Assembly: GCF_001411555.2 (NCBI RefSeq)
Contig: NC_049909.1
Span: 19,764,623-19,828,622 of the forward strand
Length of the DNA: 64,000 nt
DNA from: Juglans regia
Taxonomy: Eukaryota > Streptophyta > Magnoliopsida > Fagales > Juglandaceae
Reading direction: 5' to 3'
Shown piece by piece: positions 1 through 12,532 of the stretch. A model generated the notes under the pieces. It was given only the letters and a program-made list of their open reading frames with translations. It was not told the DNA's origin and ran no database searches. Numbering within the stretch: the first letter of the stretch is position 1; each line of letters begins with the position of its first letter. A program made the translations under genes and the position numbers.

Positions 1-1149
1 ATCTTGCAATTGATAATTCATAGTTACATTGCTCAATAGTTGCAAGTGCTATCGTTGCTTCAAACTTCAGATTCTCTACTATTCTTGAAAAATTTTATAA
101 AATTTGGTGCTTGATTCGTTTGTCATTGTTATCATCCTCATGGTTAAATCACGTCACGAGTTCAAGTTACGGAGGGGGCGACCTATAGGCTGGATTAAAA
201 ATGTTTTAGTATTATGTATGAGCATATATTAAGTTATTGAATACTGACTATCACCGGAACAGTCACGCATCTCATTGTTATCTGCATGCAGCATATAATA
301 ATCCCCTGACGTCCAAACGGTCCGTTTCATGGTTTTCGTGATGTCGTTTCCCCAGTTTAACGTTTAAGGATTACGTCAGAGTCAGTTTTGGTGCAAACTA
401 TCATTACCTAAGAAGCTTAGCCCACTTCATATACAGTAAGGAACTTGTTGCCCGTTGTCTCAAGTCCTTTGCTGCCCAACCCAGTGTTAGTCCGTGATCT
501 TCTTCCTAGGGAAGGGTGGAGGCGGCTTCGGCTTCGGCTTCGGCTTCAGCTGTTGCGTTTGCGCAAAAAACATGATATATAAAAGCAGTATTCCTGATAC
601 TATGATCTCATCTTGGTGTTGCCGATTTCATTTTTTCTTAATTTATAATATATACCATTTGATCATCAACTACTTATCATCATGATCACTTGTTCTGGAA
701 TTGGTAGGCTTTTCGGTGGCCGATCGACTAAGGCTCCACAAAACCGATCAATCAACTGCGAAACTTGTACTTAATAACCACCTAGCTGCAACACCAATGG
801 CGTCCTTAACCTAATTTCTCCCATGTTTAGCATCACCAGTAAATTAATAATGAAAACACGTACAGCTAGCTTCCCATGAACACATTCATCATGCATGTAG
901 TCTTTAACAGAAGTAAGTTTCGCCAAGATCTAATCTGAGATAGATATTCATTATATCCACCAATAATGATACAAATTATTAGATCAGGTGTTTTTGGGTT
1001 CATGCTGAAGATTGTTGTGCATATATAATATTACATGATACTTGAATAGGCATCGAACCATGCATGCATGTAATATATTAGTACGCATATATTTCCCCTC
1101 CAAAATATCGGTAAAAATTAGAGTAATTTCTTAAAGATTGGGCTTACTT

Positions 1150-1465
1150 TTGCTATCAATTGAGTGTTCCTAACCTTCTTGTAGAAACAAATTTCTTCCT
1201 TGTGACGAATTGGTTTAACAACAATTCTCATCCTCTTGGAAATATGTTGATCTTTGAGATGATATTTTACATTTTAATAACTTTTTTTTCTTTTAGCATT
1301 ACTCGCGTTTACAGAGAAGGGAACACTCTAGCGGATAGTACCCTTGCAAATCATAGAGCTATGGGCAGCATTGTAAGTTTTTCTTCCATTTTTGAACCTC
1401 TCAAGCATATGGTTGGTATTTTTGCTTTAGATTGTGCAAGTATTCCCAACTTCCGACATTAGTAT
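1150..1465 (+). pseudogene. Degraded RNase H-like (RVT_3) fragment of a retroelement
   Basis: The translation keeps the order of a plant non-LTR RNase H domain: a strand ending in VETNFFLVTNWF, where functional copies usually have an Asp-containing ESD/ETD motif, then ITRVYREGNTLADSTLANH, which matches the usual HVYREGN-ADxLAN ending. Between them the sequence has drifted into a hydrophobic run. No reverse transcriptase is seen upstream. I read it as an old truncated LINE or domesticated RVT_3 fragment. It could instead be an exon of a lost RNase H-like gene, but no splice signals support that. Confidence 0.5.
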
Positions 1466-1887
1466 TTCTTCACGGTTTTCCTTATATTTTCAGTATTGTA
1501 TTTTTTCTATCAATGGTTTTTTTTTTTTTTTTTATAAGAGCCTGATTAATTTTGAGATTTTTATATGTTACCCCTTGCTCTTTTGTATATATAAGGTATT
1601 CCTCCGCTACAAGAGAGTCTAGAAATAAAATTGGAGTAGCACCGTCCTCTTGATCTATTTAAAAAAATGATTAATTTCTTAAAAATCTTAGAGATTGTAA
1701 AGTCTAAAGTACAAGTAATTTCTCTTCCATAATTGCTCTCTCTTTAACGTGGGAGTCCTCCAATGTTTTCAACATAAGTCGAAATCTCTCATGTTTTAAC
1801 TACTAGCTAAAAAAGTACTGCCGGCTACTTAATTAATTTGGGACTATATACGTAATAAACACATCCACGCGCGTACTAATGGTAGTA

Positions 1888-1888
<1 letters not shown>

Positions 1889-1921
<33 letters not shown>
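1889..1921. repeat. (TA)n microsatellite
   Basis: Pure alternating TA run of about 33 bp. Comparable tracts lie at 4264-4300, 25066-25100, 27489-27520, 38188-38220, 40133-40163, 40249-40309 and 40496-40535. They are typical of AT-rich plant spacers and are likely to vary in length between individuals. Confidence 0.9.
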
Positions 1922-1924
<3 letters not shown>

Positions 1925-3669
1925 TCAACAAGTTTGCATTTTTCTCGAACACAATAGAATATATTTACACACACACACGGGTACTGATTGTGAACTCAAT
2001 GACAAGATATAGAGAACAGAAACTTAATTATAATTGAGCAAGCTTTGATTTTTATTTTTTATTTTTATTTGTTTGAAGACTGAAGAAGTTTTCTCCCTTT
2101 CCTTTTGATGTCTTCATCTGGAGTATATATTTTGCTAGCTAGCTAGCTAGCTAGCTTATATCTAGGAATAGGTCCTTTGAGTTAAGTACATTTCAAGCAT
2201 TGGTTTTGTAATTGAGTTGCTACATAATTAATTACTTCCTTATAAATTTATGAGTTATTCTACTCAGCAACCCTACACCATATATACATGTAGAGAAAAA
2301 AAATAAAAGCATGGTGTGATGTAAGACTGCTGAATAGAATTTTTCAAACTTTACTCGAAAATATAGAATGTATCAAAGGCCATTGACATATATCATTGCC
2401 GGCCAATCCTCAGGCAGCCCGTGCCACCTTCAGGCATTAAAATTATGACTAGTATTTCATGTCAAAGTGATGAGTTTGATCTTTAGTAAGCAACAAAAAA
2501 ACGATAAAAGAAAAAAATGATACGAAACACCCAAATTCAGTTTAACACAATTAGTTCTTATTGTTTGCCAAAGAAAAAGGTTAGGGTATGGTACCTTAAG
2601 ACTCAAATAGAAGCTGTCCGAATCATGAATTGTTTATGCAGGTCATCATGTAACATATATTTTAATTTTTAGGGTTCATATATGTATGTGTGTGCATCAT
2701 GTGTGTGTGTAAGTTCATGCTGAAGCAGGAACGACTTTTCCTTTCTTAATATCGAAAGTGATGTACGTGGGAGTCGAGACAGTAAATTACTCTGCATATA
2801 TGGTACTCTCAACTACCTGGTTGGCATCATGAGACATATCTATAGTGATAGAAAATAAAATATAATAGAAAAGAAGATGGAGAATAGAGAAAAGGGAAAG
2901 AGACTTTGAGGGTTTCATTTTTGCCTTCTGAATTATTACTGAATACAAGATATGCATTTCTACTTATAGAGAAATTACATTGAGATAATAAATCATAGTG
3001 ATTTGATAATTATGAAAATCAAATGAAGATAATATCAAATCAAGTTCAAAGTGATTATTGATTTGATATTATCTTTCACATTTGGATCATAGACCTTTGG
3101 GGAGATTACTTGAATCTCCAATCTTTGTACGTAATTGTGTCTCTCAGATAAACAATTATAATGTAAAGAAAAGAATAGAAAAATAATTAATATAAATCTG
3201 TATCTGGAAAGAGCTATATATATATTATATATATATATATATGAACCTAAAACTAAAATATTGGAAAGTTCGCTTTTTTCCAAAAATGGCTACGAAAATA
3301 ATCAACACACATATATCATCATAGATTCATATATATATATATATATATGTATATATTGTTGTTCAAATATCTGAAAATGCACACCCTAATTATTAGGAAT
3401 AACAACTTTCTTACAAACTATATATAGATCACAGCTGCTAGCAGGCGTAGTGGCGTACAACTTCCATGAACTATCTGCAGATATCATTACACACGTACAA
3501 TCTATATATAAGAAAATCAAACACCATACACAAATTAGCTAGGACCTTTGTAAATCCAAACACTTCTGGGGACTGTCCCTTATTTTATAACATATATACT
3601 AATCGAAACCCAGATAAAAGCTACATCAAATCCCATATTAGAGCTGAAGTTTGGAGAAAGGGGTTAATA

Positions 3670-4105
3670 TTACTTATCTCCAAACAAGTAACCAAGAGAG
3701 GAATCTCCACCTGGAACGGATTTGACTTTTGTTGAGGGACGATCCTGAAGTCATGTTAATATATGCAACATGTGAAAAATTTCATGTCAGATCAGACTTT
3801 AAAGGTCATGCATATGTATATATATATATACACATAAGCAACAAGAAATGAAAAGAACTTACAGTTATGAAGTTTCCTGAGTTTTGGCCTTGAGCTCGGT
3901 GATAATTGTTGTTTGACACTTTTTCTTTCTCTGTAGGAGAATGACCAGCGGGAGGCTTCTGATCGACAGCACTGGTATCGATACCATATGGAGGTGGGTT
4001 AACAGTTTGTGTACTGGGAGGACGGACAGTACTGGGTTTCTGATCAGAGCCAAAGAGGTAGCCCAAGGAACTTTGGCCGCCACCATAGCTCTCACCTCTA
4101 CTCAT
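3670..4105 (-). CDS. SPIRAL1-like microtubule-associated protein, 105 aa
   Basis: SPIRAL1 family proteins are small plant proteins that bind cortical microtubules and help direct anisotropic cell expansion (family knowledge). Two exons can be joined: 4105-3863 (81 codons) and 3744-3670 (24 codons plus stop). The 118-nt intron has a GTAAGT donor and an AG acceptor, in phase 0. The protein has the two family repeats at its ends, GGGQSSLGYLFG at residues 8-19 and GGDSSLGYLFG at 93-103. The middle is Pro/Ser-rich, and RAQGQNSGNFIT sits just before the splice. Length is normal for SP1L proteins. The start is the first Met before the N-terminal repeat (MSRGESYGGG). A possible 5'UTR intron acceptor (CTTAG) lies about 15 nt upstream of the start codon. 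A long (TA)n tract lies about 160 bp upstream. Both exons are too short to stand out as open frames. Which SP1L paralogue it is cannot be told. Confidence 0.93.
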
Positions 4106-4255
4106 GATGGCTGCGGCCTCTAAGATCTGTTAATCAAGTAATTAGAAATTAGCTAGGGTAACAAAGTGCAAAGAACCCTAATATATACAGTACTACTGCG
4201 TGCTCATCATGATCATTCAATTCGATCGTTTGTATGTATGTATCATGCTCAAGTA

Positions 4256-4302
<47 letters not shown>

Positions 4303-4678
4303 TGTCATGGTGATCGATGTCATTGCGCTTTTCATCTTTAAGTTGTCTTTGTATATGCATGCCCATCTGGCCATCCATCCTCGTGAAATAGTTGCCAGTT
4401 TTAAGCATGATGATGATGATGCACGTGCAAATTAATCATGCATGTATCTATGCCATAAATTACCTCGGACTAATTACTTGGGATTCATCATGTAGGCATT
4501 GATGCCAGGAAAATGATAAATCTACCATTAGTCTATAACTATTTTACAATAATTTTATTTAAAAGTAATTATGTAAAATTGGAATTAGTTTTTAATAAAG
4601 TGCCACAATTACATTAATTAATTTAAAATAAATTGTAAAATAAGTATAAAACAATTGTAGGTGTATTGTAATCCTATT

Positions 4679-5192
4679 ATAGCATTAGCATTGGTCTATA
4701 CATGAATATCCACTAAATCACCTCTTTTGAATATCTACTTTGTCATTCAAGCAAAATTCTCACATTGGCTTATGCATATTTGAGACAAAATAATAATAAA
4801 ATATTATTATTAATTTTTTGCTAAAATCAATTTTTTATATATATTTTACAATTAGCATCCACTATATACATTTGACATTAATAATACAAATGCAATAATA
4901 AAAAATATATATATAATATGTTATAATAATAAAATGAATGTGCAAGTAAAGGTTTGTTGTGTTGTTAAAAGAAAGAGAAAATGAAAGGATTGTGAGAGAG
5001 AGAGTGGGAGGAGAGATAAATAATGATTAAAATATGATTTGTAGGGTGAATAGTGATTATCCAAATTTGGATAAGCACTGTTCCTAAGTAGCTAAATATT
5101 TGGATATGTATAAGCTAATGTGGAAGATTTTATAGTCATATTATACAAATATGACTTTACATATGTATATATATAGACCAATACTAATGTCC
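4679..5192. mobile_element. MITE-like element with inverted termini (TTGGTCTATA type)
   Basis: The left end (AGCATTAGCATTGGTCTATA at 4681-4700) is matched in inverted orientation by TATAGACCAATACTAATGTCC at 5172-5192, with a few differences. The interior is AT-rich and non-coding. The terminal motif AGCATTnnnATTGG is shared with elements at 23723-24183 and 56026-56524, so these form one family. No transposase is present. Confidence 0.65.
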
Positions 5193-8100
5193 TTAAACCA
5201 TGAAATTAATTAAATCAGTTGTCATCTTCTCATTTCACTGCAAGAAAATTATTTATATATTTGAGACCAATTATAAGTTTTAATGAAAATGATTATTTTC
5301 TATCAAAATAAATTTATTTTTATCACAAATAGTAGTTATCGTAGTAAATAATCTATCACAAAGGCTTGATGGATATAAAAGTTACTTATTTATGATAGTT
5401 TAGCTCTTTCAATAAAGCCAACTTTAGTATGCCCCTACCCCACAAACTGTAATTTCTAGTTTTGAATTCTTTGACAGCTATGTATAGTACTTCATGCATG
5501 GGTTCATTTTCTAAGATTTATAATAAGATTGTCATGAGTCCACAACAATCTTAATAAATAAAATAGACAGAACATCAGTTGGTTGAATGTCAAAATCAGG
5601 TGAGTGAACTCGATGATCAGCCTTAACACTCATGAGAAATTAACCATAATTTAGGATTAGTGATTTTTTATTCCGTACGTTATGTCCTAAGTATGCAGTC
5701 AACGCTAGCTAGCTATTAATTAACCCTTGTTTAGTAAAATTTTTTATCCATTAGAGTAATACTACATACAGTCGTAGAATGTATAAAAATCATATAGTCA
5801 TTTTAAAAAAAAATAGTCTACTATTAAAAAATAAATTTCTTTTCATATGATCAGTTTCATATTTATTTACTTTTTTTTAAAATGAATGCATGATATTTAC
5901 ACACTTATAACTGTAAGTATCATTTATACCTAATAATTATACCTCACCATAAAATTAGGCGTACGATCAGAAACGGTATCATGATATCAAGTCATTTCGG
6001 TGTACCATAAAACACATAATTAATACACGCGACTGTCGTCAAATGACGACAGGGTCATGTGGATTGGGCCTGATCAGTCACATTATTCTAAGACCCAAAT
6101 TAAAGCAATGTTTAAATGGGGTTAAATCAAAATAGTGGGTGGCAAATACAAAAAAAAAAAAAAAAAAAGCGCTAATAATAGCTAATAATTGGTTGGCTTG
6201 ATGTTGCCATTGGACCCAATATTATTCCTGACTTGTATATATTTCCTCACAAAAAGTGGATAGAGGAGAGGAAATTACTGGAAGTTCCCTCCATCTACTT
6301 CATTTTCGATAGAAATTGTTTGGTTGTGAGAGCATTTTCAATGGGTTAAGTACTATTTTATTATTATTTATAAATGATCTAAAATAATATATACTCTTAA
6401 TATGCAAACGGAACTTGAGAATATCTCATATTATTTATAAATAATAAGAAATAATTTTTTGAATATATATTTTTGTAGGAAGAGAGAGAGAGAGAGAGCA
6501 GGGTGGCCTAGACATTTGCCAATACATATATACAAGTCATTGATATGTCCTCAGGAGTCAGGACAATGCAAAAGATCATCATGTCGATAGCTGGGCCTAG
6601 ACCTAATTCGATCCTCAGCTTTGAGATCGCAGAAAACAGTACCATATATATTCTTCCTGGAGTTGGCAGGAGACAACCTTACAAGTTTGAGATGCCAATT
6701 CCGGAATCAAAGGCTCTCCATAAACTGCTTGCCTTTTCAGAAAACCAATAATAATTAATGCCATTAGAAACGGCGCCCTGGGCCTAGCTGAAGACTTTTG
6801 TTATATCTCATCACACGTGGTTCTGTGACTTCAAAATATAGATCGATCGAAGATCATCACCGACGCTAGAGACCAATATATTGCCCGCCAGCAAGAAGAT
6901 CAAAGACAACCACAAACTCAAACACCGATCGAGTAATGGAAGTCGTGATAATGACTCCTCTTCCATAGACGACACTGAATCCAGCATGCATTTTTCATAT
7001 TTTTGGTTGAAAATATTAATGATCATCGTGCATTTGAGCATGCATATATATATATTGTTGTTGGTCATGCGTCCGTGTTATAAATTGATGGCAACAACCA
7101 GTAATCCCTACAAAATATAATGGCATTCGTACGTATAAACACCATTTAATAAATTAAAGACCTTCAGCATCACCTCTTTTTTGGGTTTCATTAGGGATCA
7201 TATATAAGCAAACTGTTTTTTAAGCTTTTATACTGCTTCATTTCTGTTTTATTTTTTTGAGTATGATCTGTATTAATTGGCACAGGAAATCATGTACAAA
7301 AGAGGGGGAAAACCCAGGTTACAACCCAAAACCAGAAAACTAGCTAGTGTACATGACTAGATCATATATGAACATGATCCAGTAGTACTACTCATATTAA
7401 TTAATTATCATGATTACACAGCAAAATACTCCAGCTAGCCATGCCAGTTAGTAACCAAAACCAGCAAACCAACATATAAACACAGAAAATATATAAATCA
7501 CCATAAAACAGTTCTAGCTAGGAAGCTCCCATGAACACTTGTACGTACGTGCATCTAGATCTAAACGATTTAATTTCAAAATATCTAGCTAAATCCGTAA
7601 ATTAAATTCATAGGATTCTCATTCTTTTGGTCATGCATGAGTTTTAATTCTTCTAAGCCATGAAGTAGTACTTGGATCAAATATAATGTTGCTTTAAAGC
7701 TCCTAGGATAACCCAAAATATGATCATCATGTTGAAACCTCGTTACAAAGATGTGAAATGAAATTTGATTGACATACTCATTGACCTAGCTAGGCGGGAT
7801 AGAACTGAAAAAGGTTGTAAATATGATGATACGAATCACACTCAGAAACAACAAAGATTGTTTTGACATTTATATGTGCCCTCTTTGGCGGACATGGCCC
7901 ATAAAAGTAGAAAGATTGGACCCAGATCTATCGACGCTAGGGCCGGCCGGGAAGCAGTAGCACGTACAACCAATATATATCTCTATGCAATTATTTTAGA
8001 TTTAACAATTAATAATTAATAATTAATAAAATTAGAGGCTATATACTTAGATCAATTGGGCTACTATTGTTAATTAATGAAATAAAAAATAAAAAATAAA

Positions 8101-9522
8101 AGCAAGCTGCTTAGTGAGATTTTTTTTTTTGTGAAATAATGTGGGCTACTATTGTTCCTGTCAGTGATCAGTCGTGTATTTGATCTTAGGGTATTTCATT
8201 ATAATATTATATAGAATTACTTATCTATAATTATTCTACTTATTGCATTCTTATTTTCTTTTTCCATTTTTATTCTACTTGTCTATCACTACTCATTGTT
8301 CATTTCCTTTACTTTTTTTTTTTTTTTTAAGAATTATTGATGAATAATATTACTTGAATATAATAACACAAAAGTAAAATTAAGGAAAAAAAAAATTCTT
8401 TTTCTTCCTTTTCTTTCCACGCACAGCCATAGAAAGGCAAGCAGTCGACTAAAACCAAATAAAAGTTGATCTCATGATTCTCTTCTACTTTGGGAGGTTT
8501 TTGCGTCATGTGTTCAGTCTGTTGTTTCATCTGATGGTCTTGCATGGGACTCATTTGGTTGAACATGCAGCACAAATAGTTTAGGTGCATGATCACTCTT
8601 TGAGTTTGAAAGAATTCTATTTGCAGGTCGGTGAAGATATATACATGATTTTCTATATTTTTTGTATGGCATTATTATTTGACTTGTAAGAATAATTTAA
8701 AATTTTGAATCTTTCAATTTAAAACTTGTTGAGTGAATGCATGGATGATGTGTCCTAATTACTCCTAGCTTGTAACTAAGGTCCCTTTTGAATGTTGATA
8801 TAAGTTAAGTTCTTTATAAATAGTAATAAGTTGAGACACTAGAGTGAATTTTGTAGAGCCCACCTAATAGAGTTTAGATGCATTTATGAAAAGTTGAAAA
8901 ATATGCGGGTCTCACGTGTAAAGAGATTTTGAGTTGAATGATGTTTAATTATTTAAAAATATTAACTCAATTTAAAATTAAATCTCAATATCTTCCAACA
9001 TAAAAACGGTACCTAAAAGAGAGTATTTGTTCAATATGAGACTAATAACCGGCCTTTAATTTTTGTGATTATTCCTTTTGAGCAATTTTGGGCCGGGGGT
9101 ACTTACTGATCATTGTGAATAACCAGAGGAGCAAAGCCCATTTGGAAATAAATATTGCAGGGATAGCTGCCCATGCATTCACTCGAGCATAAACATGAAT
9201 TCATAGAATTGAGATTTGTCCAATGTTTATATTGAGAATTAATGTGGGTCTGCAGAAGAAAGCAGCAGTAGTGGTTTTCTTACTTGAACTTTACTGCCTA
9301 AGTTCAACAAAACATTGCTTTTCTTACATCAATATTATCACTTTCTTTTGTTAACAAGCAGCAGCATTATATCATATATATATATATATATATTCTTTTT
9401 GAATTTGGAAAAAGTCTGCGTTATAACATGAATGAGATCGTGAAAGATGACAGACACTTACTATATATACGTGGAAGACAACAAAAGAAGAAAAGCCCAA
9501 TAAGCACGCGGCAAATGATTTA

Positions 9523-9759
9523 GGCTGTTTTTGGATGTTAAGATAAGTTGATACTGTTGAGTTGAGTTATGAATAATAATATTTTATGAATTTTATTAAA
9601 ACAAATTTAACTTTTTAGAGTGAGATAAGTTTAATTGTTTAGATTAAAATGTATTAAATAAGTTGAGATGTGTTTAAATTTTTTATAAGATATTAATAAA
9701 AAAAAAGTCTCATTAATAATTAGTTTAAGATTAATTAAGTAGTTAAACACAGCTTTAGC
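9523..9759 (+). mobile_element. GAGATGAG/CTCATCTC family mini-element
   Basis: Short AT-rich element beginning with a GTTTTTGGATGTTAAGAT-type end and carrying the family's middle (AAATT/AATATTATTATT blocks) and repeated TTGAG/GAGAT pentamers. Members in either orientation are listed separately or in spacer entries. Boundaries are approximate. Confidence 0.5.
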
Positions 9760-9979
9760 CTTTTGGAGGCTCCACCTCAACTACTTCCCCACTCAAAAGC
9801 AACCATTACAAAAAGGCGCATAAAATGCGGCAAAAAGCGCCTCCTACTCATAGTGCTTTTTTGCTGGATGATCATTAGTCTATGTCAAACTTGGGTGATA
9901 GCAACCTGCTAATCTTTTTAATTAAAATTGTGCCCAAATTGTAAGGTGATCTATATTTTATCTTTTCAAATCTCTATTA

Positions 9980-10165
9980 AGATGCGTTTAGATGTTGAAT
10001 TGAATTGAATTAAGTTGAGTTTAGATAATAAAATATTATTATAATATTATTTTTTAATATTATTATTATTTTTAGACTTAAAAAAATTGAATTGTTTATT
10101 ATATTTTATATTAGAATTTAAAAAAATTGTAATGATGAATTGAGATGAGTTTAACAAACAAATGA
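9980..10165 (+). mobile_element. GAGATGAG family mini-element
   Basis: Starts with GCGTTTAGATGTTGAATTG and ends with GAATTGAGATGAGTTTAACA. The AT-rich core contains the AATATTATT block and the TTTATTATATTTTATATTAG block. Same family and orientation as the copies at 48250-48497 and 56775-56935; opposite to the copy at 10819-11013. Confidence 0.6.
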
Positions 10166-10818
10166 AGAATATAAATGTTAACTTATCACGCATTGCGTCT
10201 ATTTATAGTAATATCATATTGAATGCTATATTGATTTATAACAAGAATGTGGAGTGGATCGCACTGATTAAACCAAATCCTCGATCTTGTGAGAGAAGAA
10301 GAAATTATATGGTACTGGTGACAAAAGGGTTTACATTTGAAAGGAAGTTTGTCGGTGTTCGGGTAGAAGTAGTGGTGTCTATGGAGGTGGTGAGGCCAAG
10401 AAAAGAGCACAGAATGCTCTGTTAGCAAAAATGTTGCATCCGGTTCAAGTTGTATTAAGTCGAATAGAAGTCATATATAAGTCGATCGTTACCTAATCAA
10501 TTTAATTAAATGAGTCAGATTCTTCAATCTAAACCCGTCAATTTTAGAAAACTCATTTGCATTTCTAATATAAAATAGAGGGTAGTGTATCATAAAATCA
10601 ATTACTCCTTGAAGAATGGCGGGGAAATTACGAATAAAAAGGATGTGTGAGAAGCAATCAAAGATAGTAAGAACTAAAATTTTCATGTGCACAAAAACGA
10701 ATGCAACAAAATAAGAAGCTCGACATGCAAATTGGTCGCATTGCCGTAGCATGCATGGTACACGAACCTACGCTTAGAAAAATACTTTTGCCTACCATTC
10801 ATGTACGTTACGTAGATT

Positions 10819-11013
10819 AAGGCTTCGTTTGGATCACTAACTACTCTCAACTCCTCTCAACTCATCATTACAACTTTTTTAAATTCCAACATAAAATATA
10901 ATAAACAATTCAACTTTTTCAAATCTTAAAATAATAATAATATTAAAAAATAATATTATAATAATATTTTATTATCTCAACTCAACTCACTTTAACATCT
11001 AAACTCAACCTAA
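10819..11013 (-). mobile_element. CTCATCTC family mini-element, inverted to its neighbour
   Basis: Begins GCTTCGTTTGGATCACTAAC and ends with CTCAACTCAACTC followed by ATCTAAACTCAACC. The order of internal blocks is the reverse complement of the copy at 9980-10165, about 650 bp away, so the two could form a hairpin in a transcript. Confidence 0.6.
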
Positions 11014-12330
11014 ATTAATCTATACAGGTATGAATTAAAATAAAAACAAAACAAGCTTTCAAACAAAAAATTAAATGAACAAATGAACAAATGTTGGGCT
11101 GATAATTCCGAGGCCAATGCTATAAATTAATGGTCTAATAAAAACGGCAGCCCAATTTCTAAGCATCCCTTATCGGCAATTTAGATCTCATTTGAATATA
11201 AAAACTGTTTTATCTCATCTTATTATTATAATTTTTTTAATTTTTTATATAAAATATAATAAATAATTTAATATTTTTAAATTTTTAAATAATAATAATA
11301 TTAAAAAATAATATTTTATTCAATTTTTATATAAAATTATCTTATCTCACTGTTTAAATTAGACTTATTTATTTATAGTTTTTAATTTGTCTCTTGAAGT
11401 GTTTCTTTTCTGTCTCTGAGACTGTCTGTCCATCGTAGGCAAGATCGCCTGCCAGACAGCAAAACTCCAGTTTCAACAACATTCGAATGTTCCTCTTTGA
11501 CTTGAGAATTGAAGAAAAACATGGAGCATTACTTTTGTGGGGAAAGTCCAGATTTTCATTCGGAATGATTAGCTGCCCCCGAGTGAAATGGCTTGCCATT
11601 GCTTCTTAATTTTCCTACCCTTCGTATAAAAAATCCCCAAATATCCGAACGCAGAGGATGAGCGACTGGTCATGGAAAATTCAAATATCAGAAAAAATAC
11701 TCATACAAATCCACAAAGAAACAAGATTACGACTCATTCACACAGCATGAAATCGAGTAATATAATATAAACCCATACATCCAATGCCTAAAACAAGATT
11801 AAGTTTAAGATGGAAAAATAAAAAACTGAAATGGAAAGAAAAAAGTAAGCGTCTGAAGGAGATTGAGACAGAAATCATTACCACTTGAGAGTAAGAAGAA
11901 AATGGAAGGGACCCGATCGATTCAACTGAAGAATGCAGAGCCGCTGGCTGTTAAAAAAATACTGGCTAAAACGAAGAGCGGGTTTATAACTGGCGAAGCG
12001 AATTCAAAAGATATTGGCTGTTTGGAAACATGATTAGTGTGGCTGGTGTAGGGGGCTGAGTTCGGTCTCGATACCGTTTAAGATATCCAATGTTCGGAAT
12101 AATTGCTTGTAATTTAACTGGTAGATGTTAATGAAAGACTGGATTAATTTTAAATTTGAAAAAAAAAAAAATTCTGTAATATATTGATGCTACTATTTCA
12201 AAATTTGTCGTTTAAGAGGATAAAGTGTAGTTTTTCTTACTATTTTTCTGACATCCCGTCTAAACGACTAGATATTTTAGTTGATTTTCTCTTAATTTTA
12301 GTTATTTTTATTACATTTTTAAAATTTTAG

Positions 12331-12532
12331 GCCTTGTTTATTTTGAAAAAACATCTCATCTCATCTAATCATTACAATTTTCCTAACGTTCAATACAAAA
12401 TAAAATAAATAATTTAATTTTTTCAAATCTCAAAATAAAAATAATATTAAAAAATATATTTTAACAATATTTTATTCAACTTTTTAACTTTAATCTCATC
12501 TCATCTCATCTCCGAAAACAAACGAGCTCCTT
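12331..12532 (-). mobile_element. CTCATCTC family mini-element
   Basis: CATCTCATCTCATCTAATC lies near the left end and CTCATCTCATCTCATCTCC at the right, around an AT-rich core with the TTTTAACAATATTTTATTCAAC block. A close relative of the copy at 32522-32735, with which it shares several long identical-looking blocks. Confidence 0.65.

Larger units (their letters stand above)
1..3669. other. Intergenic region with repeats and a retroelement relic
   Basis: No intact gene is seen. The stretch holds a GGCTTC hexamer repeated about four times at 526-550, an RNase H-like relic at about 1150-1465 (listed separately), a (TA)n tract at 1889-1921, a GCTA repeat near 2136-2156 and short TG runs near 2687-2711. 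The short open frames lack splice sites or recognisable domains. Positions 3466-3735 contain a plus-strand frame that merely overlaps the last exon of the SPIRAL1-like gene on the other strand. Confidence 0.6.

Noticed and set aside
4166..4435. Frames with Tyr-Ile repeats on both strands
   Set aside because: They are translations of the (TA)n microsatellite.
6545..6751. 68-codon frame as a small gene
   Set aside because: No recognisable family, no splice partners and no transcript signals.
10162..10425. 87-codon frame overlapping a frame on the other strand
   Set aside because: It begins inside a mini-element end and shows no domain; probably chance.
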